Assembly: GCA_041398745.1 (NCBI GenBank)
Contig: JAWKUB010000002.1
Coordinates: 310,001-374,000 of the forward strand
DNA from: JACKHO01 sp041398745
GTDB taxonomy: Bacteria > Planctomycetota > Planctomycetia > Planctomycetales > Planctomycetaceae
Length of the DNA stretch: 64,000 nucleotides
Direction: 5' to 3'
Below the pieces are notes generated by a model. The model searched no databases and had not been told where the DNA came from. It saw only the letters and a program-made list of their open reading frames with translations. Numbering within the stretch: the first letter of the stretch is position 1; every line of letters begins with the position of its first letter. Below, piece by piece: positions 34,458-44,470 of the stretch. The position numbers and the translations under genes are program-made.

Positions 34458-34595
34458 ACTTCTCCTTCCGCTGTAAACTGCACTCAGGATACCGCGTTTG
34501 CCTGAGCGTTGCACAGTAAACAGGTTCCGCGAAATGGCGCGGTAAATGTTCACTGGCCGTACAAGAGGCAATTGCGCCAGCCCGCAACGTTCTAC

Positions 34596-36986
34596 TCAAG
34601 TGTTCACGACGCATTCAACACCGAAGTTTCGTCCCTCCCACGACTGGGCATCGCACCACCAGATTGTGAATTCAACCCATGTGTTGCCGCCAGTTTTGGG
34701 AAGGTCAACAAAGTGAATACCCTCGCCGGGGCAGGTGGACGCCAGCTTGTGAGTTGACGCCCATTCGTCATCGGTCCAAATGAGGTGAAACGCCGCGCCA
34801 AGCTGGATGCGTAAGATTTCATCAGAGCGAAACGACCTGAGCTGACGATTGAATTTCCATATTTCCAACTTGTCTGATACTACCTTCCGGTTGCAATACC
34901 TTTGGTAGACTGGATCAATCCTGTCGGCGGGCACCCCGTCTCGAACGCTGCGCAGCAACTTGATGTATTCTGCGTGTGCCCACATCAAGGGCATTGCCGA
35001 CCCGGTTGGTTTGCCGAGCCACATGCGAGCTTCGGGCAAATCGGGTTCATCCCAAATTTGTTCGGGCAGCATTCCAGTCGGTCCGGCAAAGTGCTCCAGG
35101 GCACGAACGTAGTCATCGACATCGTTTCCGGCGGCTAACTCATAGTGCGCTCGCTCTCCCGTGAGGAGTGGCCAGGCACGTCCCTGTCCAATTCCGCAGT
35201 ACGGCCCACCATCGGCCCGTTGTCCGTAGCCGTCATACGAGTAGCGTCTCCAGCACGGACCGAAGGGCGTGTTCACCTTGAGAACTGTATCGACAACCTT
35301 AAGCGAGTCGACAACCAGTGGATCATTGGCAGGCCGAATGCCGTAGCGGACAAGTTCCAGGAACCCTGCGTCGACAACATCCTTTGCGGGGAAACTGCTT
35401 TGGACATCAGCTGGACGATTTCGAATCGTGAGTGTTGCAGTATTGGGATCTTCACTGGCATGAGGATCATCCAGTTTGATTGGCAAGATACGGATGTAGT
35501 GTCGATTCACATCAGAGTGGACCGTCCCTTGTGTGGTGACGGTCCAGCGTTCCAAATGCTGCTCCAGGAAATCGGCATATTCAAGGAGGTAGTTGGCGAG
35601 TACTTGGTCGCCTCTTTCGGAAGCAAACTCGCTTGCGCAGATTAGTGCGCTAATGTGTGCGGCCAGTGTCGAGGGTGAGTAACCGGCGTTCTCCTCCCAG
35701 CGTTCTTGAGGTGTCGCCGGACCGCTCCGAACGAGGTAACCTGCCGCAGCTTTGACCATTGGATACGGATCGAACAACTGAAGTGCGTTGCGTTGTTTTA
35801 ATCTCCAGGCCAGAAGAATGGGAAACGCCACTTCATCCAATTGCACTCCTTGCCAGTATGGCCTCCCGTCGATCCAGAAATTCTGAAAGAACCCACCGTC
35901 TGGCAACTGGGCCGACGCCAGATAGATGAGTGCCCTCAAGGGCGTACTGAGTTCACCGGATGCCATGAGTCCCGTCGCGCTGTTTACAAGATCGCGTGTC
36001 CAGACCAAATGATAGCCACCCAAATCGTCGTCACCTTTTACCTCTCCCCAGGGAATGCTCAATGAAGCGATAATTGCCCCGTGGCAAGTCTTGTCCTCGT
36101 GGGCGAGCAGCAGGGAATGGCTGACTCGAAACAAATTGCCTTTGTCATTCGACGCCTGGACCAGTGCATCATCGCGGTCAATGCAGGCCCTCGCCCATTG
36201 ACTTTGAAATCGCTCCCTATGTTCAGCGAACGGAATCGACAGCGATTCCGTCAAAGCCGCAATGGCATTGTGCTCATTGCTGCCAAATGAGAGTGCAAAT
36301 GTGAAGTTGCCGTCGTCGGGCACATTCACTTCACCAGTCAACGCGACGTTACCGTCAATTGCTGAATAGAACTCCCAATCGAAGTGAAAGTTGTTGCGCA
36401 GGTCAGTCCAACCATCGGATGCCCCGACGTAACCTGCCGAGCATCGATTGAAACCACTCGAGCAATCTGCGGCCAGCCAGTAGGGACCGCAATGGGCTGT
36501 GAGCATGCCGCGATTCACAACTTGCCGAACGAACGCGTCGTTGTGCTGACCGCCAATATTCAAATGCGGTGCCAGCAGGGCAAACAATCGCAACTTCGAC
36601 TTCCACTCCTCGGCCACCGTGAACTGCACATGAATCAGGACACATGGAGCATGAGGTGCCGTGATGACCTGTTTCTCGATTGAATATCTGCCCTCGACAT
36701 CTGTGCTCACAATGCGATAGCCCAGCGAATTCGTGCATTGCTGGACGATTTCCGATTGCGTATGCCGCCGCTCATCGTGAAAGAATGTCTCTCCGTCAGT
36801 TACCAGAAACTGCAAGTCGCGAATCTGGGGAGAATCGATCGAGGGATAGTAGACCTCGTTGATAATTCCCGCCGAAACCGTTGCCCAGACTGGACTGGAG
36901 GTACTGTAGGCGGTGACGATGGCATCTTTGTCGCTCCGGGTCCAACGTGGAGTCAACCCTGGATATCCGAAAGCAGATTTGTCCAC
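34596..36986 (-). CDS. GH15 glucoamylase / glucodextranase-like enzyme
   Basis: Protein of 796 residues that would release glucose from the non-reducing ends of alpha-glucans. A super-beta-sandwich N-terminal domain spans about 10-290, followed by an alpha/alpha barrel at about 300-780. GH15 landmarks are GGYHLVWTRDLVNSATGL near 325, the general-acid region RWEENAGYSPST near 430, and the base region GMLPEQIWDEPD near 665. There is no signal peptide, so it likely works on storage glycogen in the cytoplasm. The start is GTG at 36986 with a GGAAGG site before it. The 138 bp between it and DUF1501 hold no gene. Confidence 0.92.
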   Translation of the reverse strand: MDKSAFGYPGLTPRWTRSDKDAIVTAYSTSSPVWATVSAGIINEVYYPSIDSPQIRDLQFLVTDGETFFHDERRHTQSEIVQQCTNSLGYRIVSTDVEGRYSIEKQVITAPHAPCVLIHVQFTVAEEWKSKLRLFALLAPHLNIGGQHNDAFVRQVVNRGMLTAHCGPYWLAADCSSGFNRCSAGYVGASDGWTDLRNNFHFDWEFYSAIDGNVALTGEVNVPDDGNFTFALSFGSNEHNAIAALTESLSIPFAEHRERFQSQWARACIDRDDALVQASNDKGNLFRVSHSLLLAHEDKTCHGAIIASLSIPWGEVKGDDDLGGYHLVWTRDLVNSATGLMASGELSTPLRALIYLASAQLPDGGFFQNFWIDGRPYWQGVQLDEVAFPILLAWRLKQRNALQLFDPYPMVKAAAGYLVRSGPATPQERWEENAGYSPSTLAAHISALICASEFASERGDQVLANYLLEYADFLEQHLERWTVTTQGTVHSDVNRHYIRILPIKLDDPHASEDPNTATLTIRNRPADVQSSFPAKDVVDAGFLELVRYGIRPANDPLVVDSLKVVDTVLKVNTPFGPCWRRYSYDGYGQRADGGPYCGIGQGRAWPLLTGERAHYELAAGNDVDDYVRALEHFAGPTGMLPEQIWDEPDLPEARMWLGKPTGSAMPLMWAHAEYIKLLRSVRDGVPADRIDPVYQRYCNRKVVSDKLEIWKFNRQLRSFRSDEILRIQLGAAFHLIWTDDEWASTHKLASTCPGEGIHFVDLPKTGGNTWVEFTIWWCDAQSWEGRNFGVECVVNT

Positions 36987-37427
36987 CTGCGTGGTCCTTC
37001 CTGTCGGTACGTGCGATGGTCCATCAGAGTTGTAATCGTCAACTCACGACTTCTTCGATTCTATGATTGAATTGCCTGTTCGACGACGGTTCATTTCTGA
37101 ATCGAGTCTCGAACTACGATTACCGGGATGTCTCTACGGCAAGTTAACCAGTTGTTCCTGTGTTTGAGAATTCGACCACGTGAGACACTCAGCAGATTCG
37201 CGCACGGTTCGAAATGGCCGTCTTTCAGGATCGTTTTAGCGGACATCGGGCAAAACAGTCGTGAAAACTGCTGCGGTCTGCCACTGAATCGGGGAAGAGT
37301 AACTTACTCCTGCGTGTCGAATATGTGGACAGTGCGTAGAATGCAGCAAACTCTCTTTCCTGCCACGACAAACAGACTGCATGGCACGAGACACGGTCAT
37401 TATGGACCGCAATTGAAGGACAACACT
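36987..37427. other. Divergent intergenic region, about 440 bp
   Basis: It lies between the glucoamylase gene (minus) and ndh (plus) and should hold both promoters. The ndh frame is open from ATG 37128, with further ATGs at 37323 and 37341, but the intervening sequence has no NDH-2 similarity. I see nothing else convincing. Confidence 0.4.
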
Positions 37428-38777
37428 GTGTCAGCCGATTCTGCGGAACAACCTCATGTTGTCATTATTGGTGGAGGATTTGCTGGTCTGAGCGTGGCGA
37501 AACGTCTACGGAAGGCGCCCGTACGTGTGACGCTTGTGGACCGGCACAACTATCACCTCTTTCAACCACTACTTTATCAGGTCGCGACGGGCGGCCTCTC
37601 GCCGTCAAACATCGCCTCGCCGCTCCGTTACATTTTGCGGCGGCAGACCAACTGTGAAGTGTTACTCGCTGAAGTTGTTGATTTCGACATCACAAATCGG
37701 CGCGTCGTGTTTGCCGACGGAAGTATTGCCTATGACTACCTGATTGTTGCGGCAGGGGCGACACATAGCTACTTCGGGCATGACGAATGGGAGCCCAATG
37801 CGCCCGGGCTGAAATCAATTGCTCAAGCGTTGGATATTCGCCGCCGCATTTTCATTGCCTTCGAAGCGGCCGAGCGGGAGTCCGATCCTGCCATTCGGCA
37901 GGCTCTGCTGACTTTCGTTATTGTGGGTGGCGGGCCAACCGGAGTCGAACTGGCTGGAGCGTTAGCGGAGATTGCGCATCATACACTCAGGTACGACTTC
38001 CGTAAGATTAATCCCCTGGATGCGCGCATCATCATCGTGGAAGCAGCTCCTCATGTACTGGCTCACTATCCTGAGGAATTGTGTCAACGGGCCGCAGCGA
38101 AGATTCGAGCCTTGGGAATTGAAATTCAAACGGGCACGAAAGTCACTGAGGTCAGCACCGAGCAAGTACGGCTGGCAAGTGAAGAGGGTGAGTCAACAAT
38201 TTCAACACGAACCGTGCTCTGGGCTGCGGGCGTACAGGCGAATCCCCTGGGACGCATGCTCGCTGCACAGTGTCAGGTTGAAGTTGATCGTGCCGGTCGG
38301 GTTCCGGTTTCTCCGGAACTCAACGTTGGAGCGCACGACAACGTCTTCGTCATAGGCGACATGGCAAGCTGCCTTGGCGAGTCGGGAAAACCATTGCCTG
38401 GTTTGGCTCCTGTTGCCATGCAGCAGGGAAACTACCTTGCGGATTTGATTTCCGCTCGCGTTAAAGGCACACAAGAGCCCAGGCCCTTCAAGTACCATGA
38501 CCCAGGAACCATGGCCACGATTGGCCGTTCTGCCGCCGTTGCACAAATTGGCAAGTGGCAATTCTGCGGGTTCTTGGCCTGGATTCTGTGGCTGTTCGTA
38601 CACCTCATGCAAATTGTGCTGTTCCAAAACCGCCTGCTGATTCTGAATCAATGGCTATGGAACTATCTGACATTTAATCGCAGTTCCAGGATGATCACCG
38701 GCGACGAGCATGTGAATCTCATCCGTGCGCGACCAAATGACGTCGATTCCAGACAGTCGCAGGACGAAGCCAGCTAA
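37428..38777 (+). CDS. ndh: Type II NADH dehydrogenase (NDH-2)
   Basis: Flavoprotein of 449 residues that oxidises NADH and reduces quinone at the membrane without pumping protons. Two dinucleotide-binding motifs are present: VVIIGGGFAGLSVA near residue 10 and FVIVGGGPTGVELAGALAEI near 165. NVFVIGDMA, then GLAPVAMQQG, complete the FAD site. A hydrophobic C-terminal stretch (FLAWILWLFVHLMQIV) should anchor it in the membrane. The GTG at 37428 is chosen because GAAGGA lies 7 bases upstream and the length then suits the family. ATG 37341 or 37323 would add 29 or 35 unmatched residues. Confidence 0.92.
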   Translation: MSADSAEQPHVVIIGGGFAGLSVAKRLRKAPVRVTLVDRHNYHLFQPLLYQVATGGLSPSNIASPLRYILRRQTNCEVLLAEVVDFDITNRRVVFADGSIAYDYLIVAAGATHSYFGHDEWEPNAPGLKSIAQALDIRRRIFIAFEAAERESDPAIRQALLTFVIVGGGPTGVELAGALAEIAHHTLRYDFRKINPLDARIIIVEAAPHVLAHYPEELCQRAAAKIRALGIEIQTGTKVTEVSTEQVRLASEEGESTISTRTVLWAAGVQANPLGRMLAAQCQVEVDRAGRVPVSPELNVGAHDNVFVIGDMASCLGESGKPLPGLAPVAMQQGNYLADLISARVKGTQEPRPFKYHDPGTMATIGRSAAVAQIGKWQFCGFLAWILWLFVHLMQIVLFQNRLLILNQWLWNYLTFNRSSRMITGDEHVNLIRARPNDVDSRQSQDEAS

Positions 38778-39085
38778 ATGCGTTGAATCACTCAAGTCAG
38801 GAGAGAGTTGCTGTCGAGTGTGTCGATGATTTCGGTGCAAGCCCCGCGGGTAGGGTGGTGATGTTCCCGGTGATGAACGTGAGAATAATTGACGGCAGAC
38901 CCGCCTTTATGAAGCAGCAGGGTTCACGTCGCAAGTTCACCATGTCGGTCTTCGTTGGCAGGTACGTGGAGCCCTGGAAATTCGGAGCGAATGTCGGGTG
39001 GATAGTCTACATTTGACGCCGTACATGGGATGGGCGAATCTGTAGCAACAAGTCCGCACTCTTCATTCTCCAGGAATTCCCTCGA
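38778..39085. other. Intergenic region, 308 bp
   Basis: Between ndh and an unknown gene, both on the plus strand. A short open frame (38783-39016) and an antisense frame are present but neither looks conserved. No hairpin or RNA gene is evident. It may be decayed coding sequence. Confidence 0.3.
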
Positions 39086-39694
39086 ATGTCTGAATCGCAC
39101 TTCGTAACAATCACCATGTGGGAGTTCATCATGCCGATTGATCGAGGGGAGAGGTATGAAGATCCTTTGATTGAGGTCCTCGAAGAGCAGGGTTTGGGGG
39201 GCGTTTGCGGCGGTGGCTCCCAAATGTCCGATGAATTCGGGATTGAATACGTTGATATTGAGGTTGAGCTCACCGATCTCAAGCAGGGGTTGCCGCTCGT
39301 CGTGCGTACGCTGCAACAGCGTGGGGCGCCCAAGGGGTCGGTCGTCCGTTTTGAGTATGAGGGCAAGCGGCGGAAAAAGGAATTTGGCATCGCAGAGTGC
39401 GTGGCCGTTGTGCTCGATGGTACCACCCTGCCAGACGAGGCCTACGAAGGCTCGGACATCAACGACATGATTCAGGAAATGCTCGACGCCGTTGATGACG
39501 TAGGAGAACTCCGCTCCTGGTGGGAAGGCCCGCAAGACACCGTGCTCTATTTCTTCGGTCTGGACGCTGAAGAAGTTTGGGACGCTTTGAGACCAATTGT
39601 CGAATCAACCGACCGCTGCCAGAACGCCTTGGTCATCATCCGACATGGACATGAGAAGTTGAATCCCCGCAAGATTCGGATGCCGCGAAGATGA
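39086..39694 (+). CDS. Unrecognised acidic protein
   Basis: Protein of 202 residues that I do not recognise. It is acidic, without a signal peptide or membrane helix. A Gly-rich segment (GLGGVCGGGSQM) sits near residue 37, an acidic stretch near the middle, and a basic end (KLNPRKIRMPRR). Alternative ATGs at 39116 and 39131 would shorten the N-terminus. The antisense strand is also open over most of this span, but that frame is rich in His, Pro and Arg and looks like a shadow. Function unknown. Confidence 0.65.
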   Translation: MSESHFVTITMWEFIMPIDRGERYEDPLIEVLEEQGLGGVCGGGSQMSDEFGIEYVDIEVELTDLKQGLPLVVRTLQQRGAPKGSVVRFEYEGKRRKKEFGIAECVAVVLDGTTLPDEAYEGSDINDMIQEMLDAVDDVGELRSWWEGPQDTVLYFFGLDAEEVWDALRPIVESTDRCQNALVIIRHGHEKLNPRKIRMPRR

Positions 39695-39887
39695 AACAGC
39701 GCCCTCAGTGACGCGGTGTAGGTTGTCCTGTAATCACAACCAAGAGTTCCCCACTGAGTGGCACCTGTTTGGCCGATGTTTTGCTTGTGATGATTTGAAT
39801 GAGGATCTCGATCTGAATCTGCTCGAGTTAACCGCCGCATGCTGCTTGACGGAACTGGGCGCATCGCAAGGGTTGGTTTCGATCATC

Positions 39888-40256
39888 TCAAAATGAGCCG
39901 TGGCAAGCTGCTCCGATTCCGGCGAGGATCATGCCGCAAATGGCTAAAGCCCGGGCAGTGTAATGCAATCGAAGAGCGAGTGCCGCGTCTCGCTTCAGTG
40001 GTGAATCGCCTTGAGACTGCGCCCACATCTTCAGCTTTCTAACTTTTTTGTGTTCGTGGGACCTATCCCACGTTTCCTGTGAAGTCAGCGCGTCAGGCTG
40101 GCCTGCGGTTTGCTGAACAATGCGCTGACAGACACGGTATTCCAGCAGGTAGACAACCAGTCCGCTGCCGAAGAGCACGAGGCCAGTTGCGAAGAGCACC
40201 GTTGACAATGATCGACATCCCTCAACAAAGAACGCTGGTTGTCGCAGCAACAACAT
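39888..40256 (-). CDS. Small membrane protein
   Basis: Protein of 122 residues from ATG 40256 with two likely helices (LSTVLFATGLVLFGSGLVVY and ALAICGMILAGIGAA) separated by a charged loop of about 55 residues (HEHKKVRKLKMWAQSQG). The frame is open to 40364 but that part overlaps the end of the TPP II-like gene and lacks support. It lies 94 bp downstream of that gene on the same strand and may be co-transcribed. Family unknown. Confidence 0.5.
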   Translation of the reverse strand: MLLLRQPAFFVEGCRSLSTVLFATGLVLFGSGLVVYLLEYRVCQRIVQQTAGQPDALTSQETWDRSHEHKKVRKLKMWAQSQGDSPLKRDAALALRLHYTARALAICGMILAGIGAACHGSF

Positions 40257-40350
40257 TGTACTTCGCACCGTGTTGAATACGAATGCGGTTTGGCCTCGCG
40301 AAGTGCGTCGAGCAACGGCACAATGCCGAGGTTTGACCGTTTCGAGGTAG

Positions 40351-43300
40351 CTACTGCTTCGCATGCCCGGGGTCGTACCTTAGCATCCAGCTTTGTTCGC
40401 GTTTGCTCCAGTCGGACCAGCCGAGTTCCGTGTACATGTCGCGGAGTTTCTTGTGGTGCAGCCAGCTTTCCTGGGCGGGTTTGTCATGGACCTTTTTCAG
40501 TAACTGAATGGCCTGAGCGATATTTCCCTGACGCCGGAGCACGCGGACCTTCAGCAACACGTAATCTGGGGCTTCGGGATCGACCCAGCGGGAGAGTTGC
40601 TTGAAGGTGGCTTCGATTTGCTCGGAGAGTTTCTCCTGATTTTCGATGGGGTGCTTCTCGACAACATCTGGCAGTTCCATGTAAGCCAGTGCGCGGCCCT
40701 TACGGTAGAGCGCGTCGATGAGGTCTCGTTTTTCCTCGGTACGCTGGCTGTGAAGTTTCTTTTCTTCGGCGGTCTCTGGCTGTTGCCTGAGACCAAAGTA
40801 CGCCTGCACTTTGGCCCGAGGAATGGACTTGAGGACGCGCTCGGCCGCGGATACCACTTCTGCCAGATGTTCCTTGCGGTGGGCATCAGTGTCGATGAGG
40901 TGGAGCAGCGTTACGGCGAGGCGACGTTTATGTCCGGTGGCTTTGAGGGCCTCGGCGAGTTCGTTGATTTGCTCTTTGTCCTCGGGGTACTTGAGGGCAG
41001 CAAGTCTTTCGAACTGGAATTCGACGAGTGCGTCAGCCGCTGACAAATCGCGGCTGAGAGATTTCGGTGAGTTGGCTTTTTCCGATGATGAACCACCCTG
41101 AGGCGGCACGACAGCAGTCACGGGAATGGTGAGGCCTTTGACGTCGTCGGAGACGGACAGGCTTCCGATGAGAACATCGCCCGGTTGAACATCACCACCG
41201 GGGAGTTTGGGGCAACCAATCCAGACGCTGACCGTTTCGCCGGGTTGAATTTCAACCGTGCCAGCCCGAGAGCTGCCACCAGCAAGTTGGGCGTTGGAGT
41301 GGGATACCGGAATCGACACAGAAGAAATTGGTTGATCGACCGCAATCAGCATTTGCTTCCAGCGGTTGAGGACGTTTTCATCAGTGTGCTTCAGTTCGAC
41401 TCGAATCGTATTCGCGCCGGCGGGAACTCTGGTCGGCTCTTCGGCGAACATATCCTGGGTCGCCCGCTCGACGCCACGTTCGTCAATGACAGAGATGAAC
41501 ATGCCATCGAGCGGTGATTCGTAGAGGAGTTGATCAAGCTGCGGACAGGAGAGCGTGACTGATCCCGCGGATGCGCGAGTCAGTTTGTAATCGAGCGTGA
41601 GGCGGTGCGTTTGTTCGGCTTCGGGAAGCTGATCGCGGTCGTCCGTCATTGCTTCGACTTTGGCTGAGGCCGGTACCAGCAACTTGCGATGTGTTTTCAG
41701 AGATCCGTTGATGTCGACATGCAGCGGATGCGAGAGTGCGGTGACGTCGAAGCGCTGTCCGGGGAGACCGGGAGATAAGGCGAGCTTGTTACTGCTGACA
41801 TTCAGACGCTGGAAGGTGAGGTCAAAGGCAAATTCCCCTTCTCCCAGACTCGACCAGTAATGTCCCCAGCAGACTTCGAGTGACCGACCCGGCACAACGG
41901 CGAAGTCGTGTTCGACGACTTCATTGCCATCGAGGCGGACCACCCAACTGTTTTCACCCTTTTCAAAGGTCTGGCCGGGCACCAACTGGACAAGGTGTAC
42001 AAATCCCATACGGACGTTGTCGCCACCAATGCGGCGAATTTTGAGCGTCGCTGAAACCGCATCAGAGGGGACGTTGACGAACTTGCGAATGACTTCGCCG
42101 GAGTTTGTTTTGGCGGTCCAGGAGACGGAGTTGTTCTTGGCGGAGACTGATCGCACAACCGTGACGGGAATCCGAACCAGCGGTCCACGGTCCGCATGGC
42201 GGTCGTCGAAGCCCAGGATTTCAGCGAAGTGAACACCGGGATCGAGTTCCGTGGGATCAACTTGAACTGACATAGGCCGACCATCATGCGGCAGTACCAT
42301 GAGCGGACCGACATCAACCCAGTCGGCGGTCGACTCGAATCGCAAAGGAACTTCGTAGGCAAGTTTGCGTTGGTTGGTGGTCGCCGAAGTGAAAGCGGGC
42401 TTCAGGAACACGGTACGGTCAGCGACATGTGTCGACTCGTAGGAGTCGCGCAGATAAATACCGCGTTTTCCCTCGATGTTGACTTCAATTTCGACCAATT
42501 CGTCGTCATTACTGTTGTCGCTCATTAAGTGGTTGTAGGCATCGAGGGTCTGTACGAGTCCTGGTCCTTGCACGAAACGATCAGTCGTTTCCACAGAGAC
42601 GGCGGTCGTCTGTAGTGCTCTCAACACAGAGACGAAGTTGTACGGTTTCTTGTTGGCCTTCATCCCGGAAAGAATGAGGGCAAGGTTTCCACAGGCATTC
42701 GGTGACGCCATGGAGGTGCCGTTCATTTGCCGGGCAGGTTGTAGCGAGTAGTTCGGGACGGGAGCAATCGCACCGCCGGGTGCGAAGATGTCCACACCGG
42801 CCGCACCGTCGTACGTTGGTCCGCGTGAGGACCAGGTGTACGCGACGCCGGGACGTTCTTCCCGCACGGTGTATTCGGCCTGCATCATGGCTGGAGAGAC
42901 ATAGGCACCGACACCAATGAGTGCGGTACTTGTTCCACCCGGCGCACCGACAGTGCTGAGGGCTGGTCCGGCGTTACCCGCACTGGAAACGAAAATGATG
43001 TTTTCTTCACGAACCAACCGGCTGAAGTGATCGACAACCCGGCCGAAGTTTGCGGGAGCCCCAGGTTCTCCATAACTCATGTTGATGAGGTCGCACTTGT
43101 GCTTGATCACTGACGGGACCGCACGGACGAGTGCGGTACCCGTTTCCATGCCATCGAGCCGGTTGTCACCAATCTTCACTGAAACAATGCGGGCACCCGG
43201 GGCGACACCGTTTCGCTCGGGATGATCGGGGTCGTGTGCCGCCACAATTCCGGCCACGTGCGTTCCGTGTTCGCCAGAGACGGTAACGAGGGAAAGCAAA

Positions 43301-44097
43301 TCACCGTCGTTATAGATGTGTACAGAAAAGTTCAGTGATGAGTTGTCGCCGAAGGTGGCGAACTTTGGTTCGATATCAAAGTCAGTGAGGACCGACTCTT
43401 CGGCCAAATCGCCGTCCTCGTCAGTGTCGACGACGGCACGCCAGACTGTTCCATCATGGAATACAACGCAGTCGTAAATTGGGCCCGGGTCTGCATTATC
43501 ATTCAGTAATGATCTGAGCAAATCGACGCGGCTCTGACGTTCTTTCTTGGATATGTCGGACTTATCGTCGCTGAGTTGCCGTTCCAGCTCGTGGAGACGC
43601 TCGCGCTGGTTTTCCTCCCATTTGTCCTTCCATTCACTTTTCATCCGTTCGACGAGTTCGGGCGGAAAGAAGTCCCACGCGGCTTTCATGCCCAATCGGT
43701 ACTCACCGGTAGGGTTGGACCACGTTTCACCAATCGTCAGTTCCCGGCCTGTCAGACCAACCAGTCGTCCGTTTTCAGATTTCTGTTTAACGGTTGTGGT
43801 GACGTCACCGTCTCCCGTAGCGTCAATCAAATCAACGAATTTCGGCTGGCCGTCAGTTGTTGAAGATAGTAAAGGTGCGCCGGGATCAACGCCTGTGTCG
43901 AAAATGGCGACTGTGACACCCCGTCCGTCAAACTCGGGAAACTCGGCAAGAAATTCCAGCGCCTGGGTCTCCGACTTGGGGAGCAAAGCGTTGCGCAAGT
44001 TGGCTTCTTGACCTTCCGGCTCCAGACCGGCTAAATCGCCTGCCCCTGAAGTGACGAATGTGAGGAGTAGGATTGTTGTTCCGATACGTTGGAGCAT
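40351..44097 (-). CDS. Tripeptidyl-peptidase II-like subtilisin
   Basis: Protein of 1248 residues from ATG 44097; the open frame to 44226 adds an unmatched segment. A signal-like hydrophobic stretch (TTILLLTFVTSG) lies at the N-terminus. The catalytic triad is Asp67 (AIFDTGVDPGAP), His280 (EHGTHVAGIVAAHDP) and Ser462 (NGTSMASPNACG). The roughly 210-residue insertion between Asp and His, and the overall length, are hallmarks of TPP II. In eukaryotes this enzyme forms giant spindles and cleaves tripeptides from N-termini. The C-terminal 700 residues hold the beta-rich and helical TPP II regions. A signal sequence would place it outside the cytoplasm, unlike the cytosolic eukaryotic enzyme. Confidence 0.92.
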   Translation of the reverse strand: MLQRIGTTILLLTFVTSGAGDLAGLEPEGQEANLRNALLPKSETQALEFLAEFPEFDGRGVTVAIFDTGVDPGAPLLSSTTDGQPKFVDLIDATGDGDVTTTVKQKSENGRLVGLTGRELTIGETWSNPTGEYRLGMKAAWDFFPPELVERMKSEWKDKWEENQRERLHELERQLSDDKSDISKKERQSRVDLLRSLLNDNADPGPIYDCVVFHDGTVWRAVVDTDEDGDLAEESVLTDFDIEPKFATFGDNSSLNFSVHIYNDGDLLSLVTVSGEHGTHVAGIVAAHDPDHPERNGVAPGARIVSVKIGDNRLDGMETGTALVRAVPSVIKHKCDLINMSYGEPGAPANFGRVVDHFSRLVREENIIFVSSAGNAGPALSTVGAPGGTSTALIGVGAYVSPAMMQAEYTVREERPGVAYTWSSRGPTYDGAAGVDIFAPGGAIAPVPNYSLQPARQMNGTSMASPNACGNLALILSGMKANKKPYNFVSVLRALQTTAVSVETTDRFVQGPGLVQTLDAYNHLMSDNSNDDELVEIEVNIEGKRGIYLRDSYESTHVADRTVFLKPAFTSATTNQRKLAYEVPLRFESTADWVDVGPLMVLPHDGRPMSVQVDPTELDPGVHFAEILGFDDRHADRGPLVRIPVTVVRSVSAKNNSVSWTAKTNSGEVIRKFVNVPSDAVSATLKIRRIGGDNVRMGFVHLVQLVPGQTFEKGENSWVVRLDGNEVVEHDFAVVPGRSLEVCWGHYWSSLGEGEFAFDLTFQRLNVSSNKLALSPGLPGQRFDVTALSHPLHVDINGSLKTHRKLLVPASAKVEAMTDDRDQLPEAEQTHRLTLDYKLTRASAGSVTLSCPQLDQLLYESPLDGMFISVIDERGVERATQDMFAEEPTRVPAGANTIRVELKHTDENVLNRWKQMLIAVDQPISSVSIPVSHSNAQLAGGSSRAGTVEIQPGETVSVWIGCPKLPGGDVQPGDVLIGSLSVSDDVKGLTIPVTAVVPPQGGSSSEKANSPKSLSRDLSAADALVEFQFERLAALKYPEDKEQINELAEALKATGHKRRLAVTLLHLIDTDAHRKEHLAEVVSAAERVLKSIPRAKVQAYFGLRQQPETAEEKKLHSQRTEEKRDLIDALYRKGRALAYMELPDVVEKHPIENQEKLSEQIEATFKQLSRWVDPEAPDYVLLKVRVLRRQGNIAQAIQLLKKVHDKPAQESWLHHKKLRDMYTELGWSDWSKREQSWMLRYDPGHAKQ

Positions 44098-44470
44098 TTG
44101 CAATCTCACGTTTTTGCCGAAATAAGGACTCGATGACCGGAGTTCGGTTGCATACCGTTGTTGCCAACCGATCATTTTCGGTACAGCGTTCGCATTACGT
44201 ACAGAGAAGGGGAAGGTGCGTACCACACTCTCCTTCTCCCATAATTACAATACTTTGCGCCAAGCATTCAGCGATTCCATTCAACCGAGATTGCTCAGTT
44301 TAACAAAATATCGAAAACATGTGTTGAGAGCAGGTGTTTGGCCTGCGTTTTGTTAAAAGGTCTCGATTTTCGAAGGGTTGAGCCTGAATCTTTGGCGAAT
44401 TGACCAGAAGCGCCGTTTGAGCGACTTCTGACTGTGTTTCTTAAGGACCAGTTTTTCTCGGGATATTTCG
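44098..44470. other. Divergent intergenic region, 373 bp
   Basis: Between the TPP II-like gene (minus) and the giant beta-helix gene (plus). A hairpin with AGAAGCGC (44406-44413) and GCGACTTCT (44421-44429, one bulged A) lies about 45 bp upstream of the giant gene's ATG and may belong to its leader. No small gene is apparent. Confidence 0.4.

Noticed and set aside
37128..37427. Extension of the ndh frame to ATG 37128
   Set aside because: No NDH-2 similarity; a good ribosome site precedes the GTG at 37428.
38924..39535. 203-codon minus-strand frame opposite the unknown protein at 39086-39694
   Set aside because: Its composition (His, Pro, Arg, Gln-rich) is typical of an antisense shadow, while the plus-strand frame is acidic and compact.
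44330..44360. Possible sigma-54 promoter (TGGCCTGC followed by TTGT)
   Set aside because: The -12 element lacks the required GC.
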